A stretch of 64,000 nt of DNA from Colocasia esculenta (taxonomy: Eukaryota > Streptophyta > Magnoliopsida > Alismatales > Araceae), in contig CM024761.1 in assembly GCA_014218235.1 (NCBI GenBank), forward strand, positions 92,563,648 to 92,627,647. Direction: 5' to 3'. The stretch's first letter is position 1, and each line of letters begins with the position of its first letter. Positions 34,540 to 46,817 of this stretch are shown here, one piece after another. Under the pieces are notes generated by a model. That model was not told the DNA's origin, ran no database searches, and was given only the letters and a program-made list of their open reading frames with translations. The position numbers and the translations under genes are program-made.

Positions 34540-36364
34540 TGATGATCAGTCCATCTCCATATAATTTGTTATTTATTATATGTATTTTTGGTGATTCACA
34601 AAACCCTGAAAGTTATTGTCTAACATCATTTTCTGAAGTCTATCAACAGGCATCAAATCAAACAAAATTAGTAAGTTGTCTACACTCACTGCCATTTGAA
34701 GCTCATTGCATATATTTTGTCTAAGTGTACATCGACTTCCTTGTAAAAGCTCATAACAATTACTGTTTCACTTAAACAATGATTTCCTCTGTAGAACATT
34801 GACTTCGATCCTACATCGACTTCATAGGTAGAACATTGATTTCACTTAAGTATCAACTTCATATTTAGAACATCGATTTCGGTTCTACATCGACTTCATA
34901 TCTAGAACATCGATTTCGGTTCTACATCGATTTCACTTAAATAACGATTTCATTTAAAAACATTGATTTTGGTTCTACATCGACTTCATATCTAGAACAT
35001 CGATTTTGGTTCTACATTGACTTCACTTAATCAACGATTTCATTTAAAAACATCGATTTCGGTAGAACATCAATTTCATAAGGAACATCAACTTCGCTTC
35101 AACAACGATTTCAATAGAACATTGATTTCATAAGGAACATCGACTTTGTTTTCACTTAAACATCGATTTCGGTAGAACATCGATTTCATATGAAACGACG
35201 ACTTTACTCAAACATCAACTTCATGTGAAACAACGACTTTACTAGAACAACGACTTCATTTCAAACAATGATTTCATCTGTACATCGATTTCATATCAAC
35301 ATCGACTCTCTCTGAATACAGACTGTCTCTAAACATCAACTCTCTTTTAATAACGACTATGTTTTTGACCTGTTGAATATTCCTATTTAAATTATTTTAA
35401 GACATTCTTAACTTACATTCCACATGATATTCAAATATATTTTCAAATCTCTATGGATTTCAAGCCTTCCCGCGAATCATGTTGTATCATGTGCTCTTTA
35501 ACATTTATTGTATTGGTACAATATCTCTGCACGATATATCTCTTGTGTACCACACTCATGTGACATAAGGTAACGCTTTATATGTCGACAGAATGGAATT
35601 TCCTTTTTAGTATATCTTCTTAATGCACGACTACTAATGTTGACTGACAGTTTAGACAAAGATGAGTTGTCTATGCTTCAACATTTATGGTGTGTAGGGT
35701 TATGGTAGAAACATACATTACAAAGTTGGACCTGTCAACCTAACAGAAGCAAGAAGAGATTCAGACAATCTTCCTCTATGTAAGTGTCTATTCTAGCATT
35801 TAATGGCTGCAGGTTCTCTTGCTCAATACTTCGGACCAGACACTCCAACGTGCATGAAGATGTGATACAACAAATACTTCAACGGTCAAAATCTTTCAAA
35901 AAAGATAAATAGAAGACTGGTGACTCCATGAAGAAAATATATCTCTGGAGAACCTTTCAATCTGGAATCCTGAAGATCTTAGTCACCTAGAAGAAAGAAG
36001 AGCTTGCTCGTCCATTCAAACTTTCTTTTAGCTCTCAGCTCTCCACAGCAACCTGCTTAGCCTTTGAGAGCTTGTGTAGATATGAGAGAATTCTTTGTGT
36101 GAAAATCTTTGTCTCTAAGACTTCGCCTCAGATCAAGCAGTTTCTATAAGCTTGGTCTAGGGGCCATCCACTCTTTAATCATTTCTCTTGAGTGTTCCTC
36201 TTCATGTGTGAAGAGAAGACCTGCTGTGGAGTGGGTGATTGTTCCCTTCAGTAAGAAGAAGACCTGTTGCATCAGGTGGTTCTGTGCCTCCTCGGGTAGA
36301 GAAGAGAAGGCTAGCTACGGCTGGATGTGTAAGTATCCTTAAGGGGGACTGTACCCTTGTTTAG
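34540..36364 (+). repeat. Copia-1 3' LTR, first part
   Basis: Starts TGATGATCAGTCC, matches 12495-14280 and carries the same CATCGA array (34727-35310). Interrupted after TTTAG (36360-36364) by a solo Gypsy LTR. Confidence 0.88.
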
Positions 36365-39002
36365 TGTCACGTCCTGAGAATTACGCATCAGATATTAATT
36401 TCAGATAATACGAGTTGATATTCCGAGACGTGGACAGTCGGCAAATAAGCCTCTAGCTAGCACGCACTAAACCTGTAACAACACACGCCATAATAGGGCC
36501 CAAATATGATACTCAATGGAAATTGTATTCAAATCTCATCTCATTGTTTCATAATGAACTAATACAACTCTTAAATTTTGTGTAACATGACTAAGACTCA
36601 AATAAAGCAAATTACATTTATTCCTCACTTCCTACTACATTGTTCTAACACTCAAAGCAAACTAACTATAGCTAGACACATAGTTGGAACGCTCATCACT
36701 CGGACGCATTCCCATCCTCGACTTGCTCCTCATCTTGTATTTCATAATCACCTAGAATGGTTAAAAGTAGGGAATGAGCAAACTAGCCTAGTAGGATTTA
36801 TATCTCAATGTGCGAGCAATTATATAAGTGATTAACAATTTAGAACTAGGTAAGCACGATTGTCATGATATGCATGTACAAATAAAACTCATTAAAACAT
36901 GATACATGAACAAGCTAGATAGAGTGATCATGATAGAGCAAGATCTAGAATGATATAACGAGCAAGATGGTATCAATAGTGTGGCATGTAACAAGCACAC
37001 AAGATATCACTTTAAATTGCAGTAATTGCAGGATGGCCATATCACGCAAGCAAGCAAGCACGAGCACGAGCACGATCATGTAACACTAATCAAGCACGAA
37101 GATACTAATGTACACCAAGGAAAGATCCACCTTGAAATGCACACTAGGACACATGTATGTGGTTATTGTATGTAGCATTCAACACGCAAGTACTCCCAGT
37201 GCAGATGCAACGCCAGTAATCATTATACCCCATGATTAATAGTATATTTATGACTCTCCATCATTGGGGCTAGACTGGAGCCCTTGGACACTCGCCGTGC
37301 CCAGTCAGCATCTCATTTCATTTTAAATGTAGATACCCACAGTCATTAATGGCCAATAAGAGTTTCAAGATGTAAGCATGTGTAATGTCATGTTCATGAT
37401 GATGATGAGAACAAGTAATAAGTAATGTGAACATGATTCCATGATACAATAGTCAAGAGATAATTTCGGCAGCATAACGGTGCAATTTATACTTTAATTC
37501 ACTCTTTACATTAATGGCTTAAGTCTAGATTATAAATCACACTCAGTGCATGCTATCTCTAGGGAACTTCAATGGTACAACCAACTCAGTCTCCATGAGG
37601 GAATCCACAGAGTACGGAGATTTAAGGAGGTCTTAGAGAAAAAAGTCGCCAGTCTACCGATACGGAATGACCAATAGAGAGCTTCCAAATCCCCAAGAGA
37701 GGGCTGCCTAGATGTGCAAGTGTGTAGTGATGTACGTATCTCAATCCACATCCATCAGTTTCAAACTTGCGGAAAGCACTTAACATGAGACGAAACTATG
37801 CACTTTAACTAAACATTGTTTGCAACATTTTTAAGGTAACAATTATCATTTAACAAGATAGAGCCGTAGGAAGAGTAAATCACTAGTTGCATGAATGGTC
37901 AAACCATTAGGAGCATTTAGAATAACATTCGGGTAATTACAACTTTTAATGAGTTAATAAATTTTAAGCCATTAAACAGACCTCATGAAATGATCATAAC
38001 CAAGATATGCAAATCATGCACTAATACCAGGTAAAATAGTCCTCGGGTAAGCCTGGAAATACGCGTCCGACACAGTGGACGCACTTCATATCAAGGTGTA
38101 CAGTCGATGCCTGAGTTCGATGAAGAGACTAAATCGTGTCCACCTTGGTGACCACGTTCATACTTCAATCACGTCGGGGGACCCCGACGCGTTCATGATA
38201 AATCGTTAAATAAGGTAATGGGCGGGAAAACCGCCTGAATCGCGTCGGGGAATACTGCCGCGGTTCAGACATGCACAGACTCCCATGCGGCATGAAGTCT
38301 CACGCACGTCGTTGACTAGTAAGACTCTTAATCACGATACCAGGCATTGGAATCACATCGCCTGGACCGGATGCGGTTCAAACATCAGCCCAAAAACTCA
38401 GAAAACGCAGAAACACAGGTCCTCGATCCATGCAACGCTTATATCATCTAAACTAGGGCTTTTAGGACAAAAGTGTCAACATGAAAGTTGTCGGGAACAT
38501 GAAATAGGAGAGAACTATGATTTAACCAAGTCACGCTTTGGCAAAATGAAACTAGACTTGATGCTCCACACATTAGTATATGATTTTGGCCCGAAAAAAC
38601 CTACCTTCTAGGTTGAGGAAGTTTCGTTCTCCAGAAAACCCTCGTTCGGACCACTGGTTGGAGAACACCTAATACACCCAGTATAGTGCATGAAAATTGT
38701 GCATTCCAGTCGGGTTAGGAACTAGACTTGACCCTCTTTTCAGGGGTATAAGACTTGCACGATGTGGTTTAGGTTTGACCTACCTTTGGTCGACTCCAAG
38801 ATGACTATTTACGCAGGCTGAAGCAGACACAATGGGAAGAAGAAGGGTTTGGTGTGCTTGATCTCCTGCTCCCCAGCCACCAAGAACTCCTCCACACGAC
38901 CCCAACAAGATGTAAAACTCCTCCCCTAGGGTTTTGTGGAGAGGATTTATGCATCTAGGGCTTTTAGAAGTCCCATTGCAACAAGGGAGGAAAGGTTGCG
39001 GT

Positions 39003-40296
39003 TGTTGGGCTCTCATGTGTAATGTTTAAGTTTACATGTTTTTGATGATAGACAATGTGGATTGATGTTGTAACTTTGATGACTATGACAAAGACATGCA
39101 AGAAAATATTCATTGTGTCTCACATATAATGTTTTCAATGTAGGTGTGAATGTATACAAGGCAAGCAATAAGAACCAAATGAAAAAGATGAAGAAAAGGA
39201 CATCAAGTCAACACCTGTCGACTGCCATGAAGGCACTTGTCGACAGATGGACCACCAAGCTACTGGAAGCTCCATAGGGAAAGTAGCTGTCGACAGCCCA
39301 TAATCACCTGTCGACAGCCCAGTGTTCCAGGAACACTCATGGTTCTAGAAAACCAGTTTTCAACAGTAGCTGTCGACAGCAGCAAATCGGCTGTCGACAG
39401 ATCCAGTCTTCTAGCAGCTTGAAGTGTTCTGGAAACTTGAGTTCAGCAGTGGCTTTCGGAAGCTATAGATCGCCTGTCGAAAGACGAAGAGAAACTTCAA
39501 TTCCGAGATTTGGATATGTTCCATATTAGGGTGTTTCCTTTTACCACGTCTCTCTAAACTTGGACACCCATATATATAGAACATATGGAGCTATTTTCAC
39601 AGCATGAAACCACCATGTCAAACCCTAAGCAAAATCCAAGAGAAAAAGCTTCTCCCTGCTGCTCTGCTTCAACCCTCCGTCCAGGGAAAGGAAGTTCTAT
39701 CTTCCGAACGGAGTTGAAGCTGGTTCGTCCGTGGTTCAAGCTTCTCCATCATCTGATACTTGACAAGACGAAGCTTGAAGTTTTTCTCGACGTCCAACGA
39801 TAAGAGTTTTCCATCAGGATTTGTTCTTTCATCTCAGAACTCTTGTGTGTGTGTGGTTGTGATTCAAGCGACCCTTGTGCTTGATTCATGTGGCTTTCAT
39901 TGTTCTGATTGTGTGTTTGCATCAGACAACGTGTGTGTGTGAGTTGTAGAGTGGAACTCACTAATAAGCAGGTGTTTCTGCGTGTGTGTGTGGATGGTGG
40001 ACGTAGGATACACAAGTTGTGTACTCTAAACCACCTTAAATCATCATGTCCTGTGGTTTGAACGTTTTCACAATAGATGTTTAGTAGGCACGGTGATTTC
40101 TCACACGTTAGATAGGTTGTTTCTGTTCTACTCACAGCAAGCATACACATAATAGTTCGAATCTAAATTAGTTCTGTTTGAGATCTTGATAAACTTGTGT
40201 TTCCATCGAAAAGAAGGTCATAGTGCTTTAATTGGAAGTAATCTATTCAACCCCCCCTTCTAGATTACCATAATAGATAAATCCGCACATCTTTCA
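39003..40296 (+). mobile_element. Solo Copia LTR of the Copia-2 type, 1294 bp
   Basis: TGTTGGGCTC at 39003 and CATCTTTCA ending at 40296 are flanked by GCGGT on both sides (38998-39002, 40297-40301). It shares with the Copia-2 LTR the start, length, GT-rich tracts, ATTCAACCCCCC near the end and the paired palindrome array. It lies inside the solo Gypsy LTR and so is the youngest of that nest. Confidence 0.85.
39215..39483. repeat. Array of paired palindromes CTGTCGACAG
   Basis: Motif starts: 39215 (CTGTCGACTG), 39237 (TTG variant), 39287, 39308, 39370, 39391, 39453 (CTTTCGGAAG) and 39474 (CTGTCGAAAG). Distances within pairs are 22, 21, 21, 21; distances between pairs are 72, 83, 83. Confidence 0.9.
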
Positions 40297-40901
40297 GCGG
40301 TTTTAGCATATCCCCTTCTATGTTTTAAGGATCTCTCCCCCCCCCCCCCATTAGAGTGTCTTGGTCATCAAGAAACCCCCAAGGATGGCTAGGCATGAAT
40401 TTGGGTTGCCAAGAGAGTCTAGTTGCATCCAATTTTACCCTAATTACCTCTTTCCATTTTCAGCTCAATTAGGGTTGCAAATTTATGGGTATTTTTCATG
40501 CTCCATTTGATTCTTGGGCCAAAAGTGATCCATTGGCCCAATAACAATAATGGTTCATCAATATATATATTTTTGGAAGTCTCTCCAACATTTTTATTTA
40601 ATTTATGATCGCGTCGTATTTCCGTGTTAACGGTTTTCCGACTTGTTTCCTAATTTGGATAATTGGTCACCGTGTGACGTACACTTGGCCAATTGGGTTT
40701 TTCGTTGCACGAATTCTTCATGGAACACTTAGGAATAATGTTTGTGGTTGATTTATAATTTTTACGAAATTTTCTGATGTGTTCTTGCACATATGATAAT
40801 GGTACGTATGTTTTAACCATTTCGATAATGTGAAAATTATTTATTTCCATTTATTTACAATTTTAAATTACTATTTTTTTTTTCCGGGGTGCTACATTTA
40901 G

Positions 40902-41135
40902 TGATATCCCAAGTTGTTGCTTAGGGACTTGACGTAGGACTCCTTGTGACAGGAGATCCGAACCAGGATAAAATTCCTGTTGTCTGTGTGATTGATCTTT
41001 TTGTCTTTTCTTTACACTAACTCTAACTATCAAACTTAGTGTCTTCTGTCAAAGTATTTTTATTTACAGGAATTCTCTAAAAGAAAATTTTAGCAATACA
41101 TTCACCCCCCATCTGGGCTTGCTATCTGAGCAATA
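40902..41135 (+). repeat. Copia-1 3' LTR, end part
   Basis: Continues from 36364 after the solo LTR and matches 14270-14502, ending GAGCAATA at 41135. Confidence 0.85.
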
Positions 41136-41157
41136 CAATCTTCTGCTACTTTTCACT

Positions 41158-41168
41158 TGGTATCAGAG
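41158..41168 (+). promoter_or_regulatory. Copia-2 primer-binding site
   Basis: TGGTATCAGAG matches the initiator tRNA-Met primer site two bases after the LTR end at 41155. Confidence 0.8.
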
Positions 41169-41244
41169 AAGGTTCTCATTGCACTTGATAGGTGTTTGAT
41201 TTAACGATCAAGAGTGATCAGCTATAAATGTAAACAAGGGGTTT

Positions 41245-42868
41245 ATGGCTGAGGGACATTAAGTCACTGGACCTCCATTTTTTGATGTAATTGATTATTC
41301 ATACTGGAAAAATAGGATGCAAGTTTTCTTGAGAGCACAAGACTTTGAACTTTGGAGAATTGTGGATAATGGCCTTGCTAAGCTACTAGATAATGAAGAC
41401 ACTTGGACCAGAGAGCAAATTCGTAAAGCAACACTCAACTGGAGTGCAATGAATATGATGCAGTGTGCCATTAACCCTAAAAAGTACTCTAGAGTGTCTT
41501 CATGTAAGTCTACAAAGGATCAGTTAGGCGTTCGCCTTGCTGTTGTTTACTCAGATTCCCTTACTCTGGTTAATTCCTTAAGGGCAAGCAGCTGTACCTC
41601 TTGGCGAACATACAGATGGTGGCGGATGGCCTCTAATCTGCTGATATCAAATGCTTCTCTCATCTCGCATGTCTATAGAGAATCTAATTAGGTGGCTGAC
41701 CGGTTGGCTAACCATGCAGTGGTTTCTTTGCGCAACGATGTTTTCTGGGGGGGTGGATAACCTTCCTATTTCTTGTAAAGGGCCGGTGGTCTTTGACAAA
41801 TCAGGTCTCATGAATGTTAGGTTGGTTTCACGGGGGTATGCCCCTCAGCAATTGTACCTATCTTCTAATATATATAATCTTTGGCCCAAGTTCTTCTCTG
41901 ATGGAGTGGGAACATTCTCCCCCCCTGGGGGAGGGTGCACTCTCCTAGTGTTAGACCCTGAGGACCGCTTTCATTAAAAAAAAAAGTCTGCAAAGGAAAT
42001 GTAGGATAAATTGCAACTCATTTATGAAGGAACCTCTGAGGTAAGAGAGACAAAGGTAAGTATGTTGGTTTCTGAATATGAGATGTTTAGAATGAAAAAT
42101 GATGAAACGATATATAAAATGTTTGCTAGATTCATGATAATTGTAAATGGTCTTAAAGGTCTTGGGAAAGAGTACTCTAACAGTGACCTTGTGAGGAAGG
42201 TATTAAGGTCTCTTCCATCCACATGTCACACAAAGGCCACTATTATTGAAGACTCCAAAAATTTGTCCACCATGCAATTAGATGAGCTTACAGGTTCTTT
42301 GATGACTTATGAAATCAAATTGGAAAGGAATGCATCTGAAATGATTTCAAAGAAACCAATAGCATTAAAAGCAACATCTAGTTCTAAAAATGTTATTGAA
42401 AGGGATGATGACAGTGATGAAACTTTTGATGAAGAAAATGACAATGAAATGGCCTTACTGACAAGGCAATTCAAGAAATTTTTGAGAAAGAAAGGAAAAT
42501 GTAAATTCAAGTCTTTTACTAAAAAGGATTTATCTAAGAAGCCATATTTCAATAAGAACATTGATCTGAATAAGAAGGCTGACATCATTTGTTATGAATG
42601 CAGGAAGCAAGGGCATATGAGAGGAGAATGTCCTGGTCTGAAAAGAAAACTGAAAAATCAAATGTTCAAGAAGACCAGAGCTATGCTAGCCACCTGGAGT
42701 GATGAAGATGAGGATGCACAAAAAGAAAGTAAATATAATGATGATGAAATCACTTGTCTCATGTCAAGAAATGAGGAAAACACAGAGATGAGTTCTTCAT
42801 TTGAAGATTTCTCTATTGATGATTGGGAAGAAGCTTATACTTATTTGTTTGAAAAATTGTGTGAGTAA
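41245..42868 (+). pseudogene. Copia-2 gag, split by a LINE fragment
   Basis: The ATG at 41245 is followed by an in-frame TAA at 41260, then FFDVIDYSYWKNRMQVFL and the UBN2-like capsid (41317-41505), the LINE insert (41520-41983), and again capsid sequence (42011-42868) with MLVSEYEMFRM and LVRKVLRSLPS. A CCHC knuckle CYECRKQGHMRGEC lies at about 42592-42633. The last 70 residues are acidic. Apart from the LINE insertion and the TAA the frame is largely preserved. Confidence 0.85.
41520..41983 (+). mobile_element. 5'-truncated LINE inserted in Copia-2 gag
   Basis: Contains a plant LINE RNase H-like stretch (VVYSDSLTLVNSL at about 41545-41583, HVYRESN at about 41669-41689) broken by a TAG, then the tail GACCCTGAGGACCG and an A-run (41975-41985). 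It is flanked by 14-bp near-identical duplications AAGTCTACAAAGGA (41506-41519) and AAGTCTGCAAAGGA (41984-41997). Features are typical of target-primed reverse transcription. Copia gag reads in frame into it up to 41691. Confidence 0.88.
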
Positions 42869-43655
42869 AAAATTAGAAAACAAGTTTCTAAGAAGGAAAA
42901 TCAATAGTATCTTGCATGATTCTTCAAATAATGAGTAGATCAACCTCATGAATGATGAAGTAGCTAATTTGAAAAATGAAAAAGAAATTCTTAATGAACA
43001 ACTTGATGATGTTAAGAAAAAATATCAAATTGGTGAAAAGAAAAATAGACTCTAACTGAGGAAGTTGAAAAACTCAAGAAAGAAAAAGAATTGCTTCAAG
43101 GAGAATTGGAAAGCACACAAAAGGAACTGAATGATAAGAAGGACACCTTGTCAAAATTTGTCAAAGGAAAACAAAATTTAGATGCAATATTAGGAGTTCG
43201 AATGAACACCACAAAGCATGGATTATGTTTCCAATCTGAAAACAAAAAGAAGTTTGAATAATCCTTGATAACATCTTTTGTTAAAGAAATATCTCTCATA
43301 ATCAATCTGGAATAAAAATTCAAATGAAATAGTCCATGAATTCTAAGCACCAATGTCAAAATCAAATCAAAAACCTCAAAACAAAAGATCAGCATGGAAG
43401 AGTTCATTTTAATGATTGATAGAATCTGAAGCATGTTGTCAAATTTGATATTCAACAGAAAACTGAGAAAAATTTCATATCTCATAAACTCATGTCATGC
43501 AAAATTTGTGGAAAACATGGACATTCTGATTCAAATTGCAGATATAACATGAATGTTCATAGAATCAAACAAGTTTGGATTCCTAAGCATATTGCCTATA
43601 AATTGAAAAATCTGATGGGACCCAAAGCAATTTGGGTACCAAAATATTCTCATTA
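42869..43655 (+). pseudogene. Copia-2 gag coiled-coil tail and second knuckle
   Basis: Lys/Glu/Leu-rich heptad-like sequence with stops (about 42870-43130) and a second knuckle, CKICGKHGHSDSNC, at about 43499-43540, followed by basic IPKH and IWVPKYSH segments. Frames change several times. Confidence 0.6.
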
Positions 43656-44675
43656 AATTCCATTGCCTTACAGCCCACAAGAATTGTAGGAATGCCTTAC
43701 AGCCCACAAGAAGGATAAATGGTATCTCGACAGTGGCTGTTCAAGGCATATGACAGGTGACAAAGGAAAATTCTATTCTTTGATTGAAAAAGATGGAGGT
43801 CAGGTAATTTTTAGAGGTAAAAATAAAGGCCAAATCATTAGTATAGGAAATGTTGGTAAGAATCCCTCAAACTCCATTGAAAATGTTTTGCTTGTTAAAA
43901 ATTTTGAATATAATTTGCTCAGCATCAGTCAACTGTGTGATAAGGGTCTAAGAGTAGTATTTGATTCTGATGTATGTAAAATCATTGATAAAGAAACTGA
44001 AAAAATCAAATTTGTTGGACAAAGAATAAACAATGTCTATCTAGTTGATAAGAATGAGCAAAGAAATGAAAATTTATGTTTGGTTGCAAATCAGCATGAT
44101 CTTTTTCAACTATGGCATCGTAGATTAGGTCATGCAAGTGAAAATGTGTTAAAAAAATTGATCAGATTAATCTTGTTAATGGTCTCCCAAAAATTAAGAA
44201 AAAAAATGATGTATTTGTTCTGCATGTGTTCAAGGAAAACAAACTAGAAAGTCATTCAAAACCATTGCACCCTTAATAACCTCAAAACCTTTTGAGCTGT
44301 TGCATATGGATCTTTTCGGTCCTACTAGGACACTTAGTGTTAGTGGGCATCGTTTTGGATTTGTCACTGTTGACGACTTTTCTAGATTTTCCTGGGTGTT
44401 TTTCGTGTCTCATAAAAGTGATACTTTTAAGAACTTTCAGAACTTCTTCAATAAGGTTGAGCAGGGAAACACAAATAGGATTTGTTCCATTCTCACTGAT
44501 CATGGAGGAGAATTTGATAAATTTGTTTTTTTTATTTCTGTAGGAGCAAAAGAATTGAATACAAATTTTCTTCACCAAGAACTCTTGAACAGAATGGTGT
44601 AGTTGAAAGGAAAAATAGGACACTGGTTGCAATGACCCGCACTTTGCTAACTGAAAGTCATCTTCCTAGAAGTTT
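43656..44675 (+). pseudogene. Copia-2 protease and integrase
   Basis: The protease site WYLDSGCSRHM is at about 43722-43754. It is followed by LSISQLCDKG, LWHRRLGHASENVL (about 44113) and an integrase core with VTVDDFSRFSWVFF (about 44366-44407) and LTDHGGEF (about 44494), then the Val-Glu-Arg-Lys-Asn-Arg block near 44605. Frame changes at about 44165, 44250-44300 and 44560-44680 disrupt it. Confidence 0.85.
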
Positions 44676-46817
44676 TTGGCAGAAGTTGTAAATACTTCAT
44701 GTTACATCCTTAACAGAGTTATGGTAAGACCAGTCCTAAAGAAAACTTCCTATGACCTTCTTAAAGGTAAAAAACCTCACATCGCTTACTTTAGAGTTTT
44801 TGGAAGTAAAGTCTTCATTCACAACAATGACAAACAAGATTTAGATAAGTTTGAAAAGAAAAGTGAAATAGGTATCTTTCTAGGATATTCTCAACATTCA
44901 AGGTCATATAGAGTCTTCAATAATGAATCAAGGACTGTAGAAGAAACTCCACATGTCATCTTTGATGAATATTATGAAAATACTGATGACTCTAAATCTT
45001 GTAGGAACCAAGAAGATGATGTAGATATTCTAGTGAAAGAATCAAATCAACGGTTGGAAACAGAAGAGGCACCTAAAAATGAAGATGGGTCGACACACAT
45101 CACCAACAGGTCTACACCAGACCAGGCCATGTCAACAGACAATGTTAGCACATTAACAGGAATCAATCTCAGGTACTCTAAAGATCATCCCCTTGAAAAT
45201 GTTCTAGGTAATGTTCATGAGAAGGTCCACACTAGATCACACTTCAAGAATGTAACTGAACAAGATCACATGACATTCATTTCTCAAGTGGAACCTAAAA
45301 ACCTAGAAGAAGCTTTAACTGATGAATCTTGTATAGAGGCCATGCATCATGAATTACATCAATTTGAAAGAAACAATGTTTGGAGTCTAGTTCCCAAGCC
45401 CAATGGAAATTCCATAGTTAGGATTAGATGGGTTTTTAGAAACAAACTTAATGAAGAAGAAAAAGTTGTTAGGAATAGAGCTCGTATGGTTGCAAAAGGG
45501 TATAATCAAGAATTTAGGGTAGATTTTGAAGAATCATTTGCACCAGTAGCTAGGCTAGAGGTTGTGAGAATCTTGTTAGCATATGCTTACTCCAACAAAC
45601 TTAAACTATTTCAAATGGATGTTAAAACTGCCTTCTTGAATGACTACATTAAGGAAGAGGTTTTTGTTGAATAGCCCCCAAGTTTTGAAGATCTTGATAA
45701 GCCTAACCATGTATATAAATTGCACAAAGCTTTGTATGGTTTGAAACAGGCACCAAGAGCATGGTATGATAGACTAAGCAACTTTCTGGTTAGTAAAAAC
45801 TACTTCAGAAGTAAGGTGGATCAAACTCTTTTCACAAAATGTGTCCACAATCATATCATTGTAGTTCAAGTTTATGTGAATGACATTATCTTTGGTTCCA
45901 CTAATTCCTCACTTTGTGAAGAATTTTCTAATCATATGCATAGTGAGTTTGAAATGAGTCTTATAGGAGAGTTACAATTTTTCCTTGGGTTGCAGGTCAA
46001 ACAATTTGAAGATGAATTTTTCATCAACCAGGAGAAATATGTCAGGGAATTATTGAAGAGATTTCAACTTGAACAAGCCAAACCAGCATCTACACCAATG
46101 AGCACAAGTATTAAAATGGAAAGTGATGAAAAAGATAAAATGGCAGATGCAAAACAATATAGAGGTATGATTGGCTCTCTCTTATATCTTACTGCAAGTA
46201 GACCTGACATACAATTTAGTGTTTGTCTCTGTGATAGATTCCAATCTGGTCCTAGAGAAAGTCATTTTCTTGCAGTTAAGAGAATTTTTAGATATCTCTC
46301 TGGATCATGTGATTTGACTTTATGGTATCTAGCTGGTTGCAACTTTGATTTAATTTCCTACTCAAATGCTGATTACGCTGGATGTAAAATTGATAGGAAG
46401 AACACTAGTGGCTTTTGTCAATTCTTAGGAGGGTGCATGGTTTTGTGGGCATCCAAGAAGCAACACTCAGTTGCACTCTCCACTGCAGAGGTAGAATATG
46501 TTGCTGCAGAGAACTGTGCAGCTCAAGTATTGTGAATCAAAAGTCAATTGTTTGATTATAATATTGAGATTGGATGCACACATATTCTATGTGACAACAC
46601 AAGTGCTATCAATCTTTAAAAAAATCGAATCAAACACTCACGAACTAAACACATTAAAATAAGACATCATTTTCTAAGAGTTGAGGTTGCCAATAAAAAT
46701 ATTGAACTAAATTTTATTCCAACAGAAAAACAAGTGGCTGACATTTTTACAAAACCTTTGGCAGATGATAGATTCACATCCTTAAGAAGAGAGCTTGGCA
46801 TTAGAAAAATGCACTGA
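44676..46817 (+). pseudogene. Copia-2 reverse transcriptase and RNase H
   Basis: Two long open stretches (44676-45674, 45720-46535) are separated by a TAG at 45672-45674. RT motifs are IRWVFRNKLNE, ARMVAKGYNQ, QMDVKTAFLND and LYGLKQAPRAWYDRL (about 45732). The catalytic YVDD reads YVND at 45873-45884, so one active-site Asp is lost. RNase H has SYSNADYAGC (Asp to Asn at the first catalytic position) and ALSTAEVEYVAAE. A TGA at 46533-46535 and a TAA near 46616 precede the tail ending at 46815-46817. Confidence 0.88.

Larger units (their letters stand above)
36365..40896 (-). mobile_element. Solo LTR of the GAG-only Gypsy family
   Basis: On the minus strand it starts TGTAGCACCCCGG (40896) and ends GGACGTGACA (36365), the same ends as the LTRs of the element at 47819-56921. 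Both sides carry TTTAG (36360-36364, 40897-40901). It has no internal domain, so it is a solo LTR formed by LTR-LTR recombination. Without the nested 1.3-kb insert it is about 3.2 kb. Several point differences and indels relative to 47819-51499 show it is older than that element. Confidence 0.88.
12495..41135 (+). mobile_element. Copia-1 LTR retrotransposon (SIRE-like) with extra 3' ORF and nested insertions
   Basis: The two LTRs (12495-14502 and 34540-36364 plus 40902-41135) match over their length and begin TGATGA. The order is PBS, gag, protease, integrase, RT, RNase H, an additional ORF region, two purine tracts and the 3' LTR. Long LTRs, a long gag with coiled-coil region and an extra ORF 3' of pol fit the SIRE/Maximus lineage. 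The flanks are CTATC (12490-12494) and CAATC (41136-41140), a 4/5 match expected of an old target duplication. A Gypsy element (19517-30495) and a solo Gypsy LTR (36365-40896) lie inside it. Confidence 0.85.

Noticed and set aside
36578..36835. 85-codon frame
   Set aside because: Lies within a solo LTR and is not open in the related LTRs.
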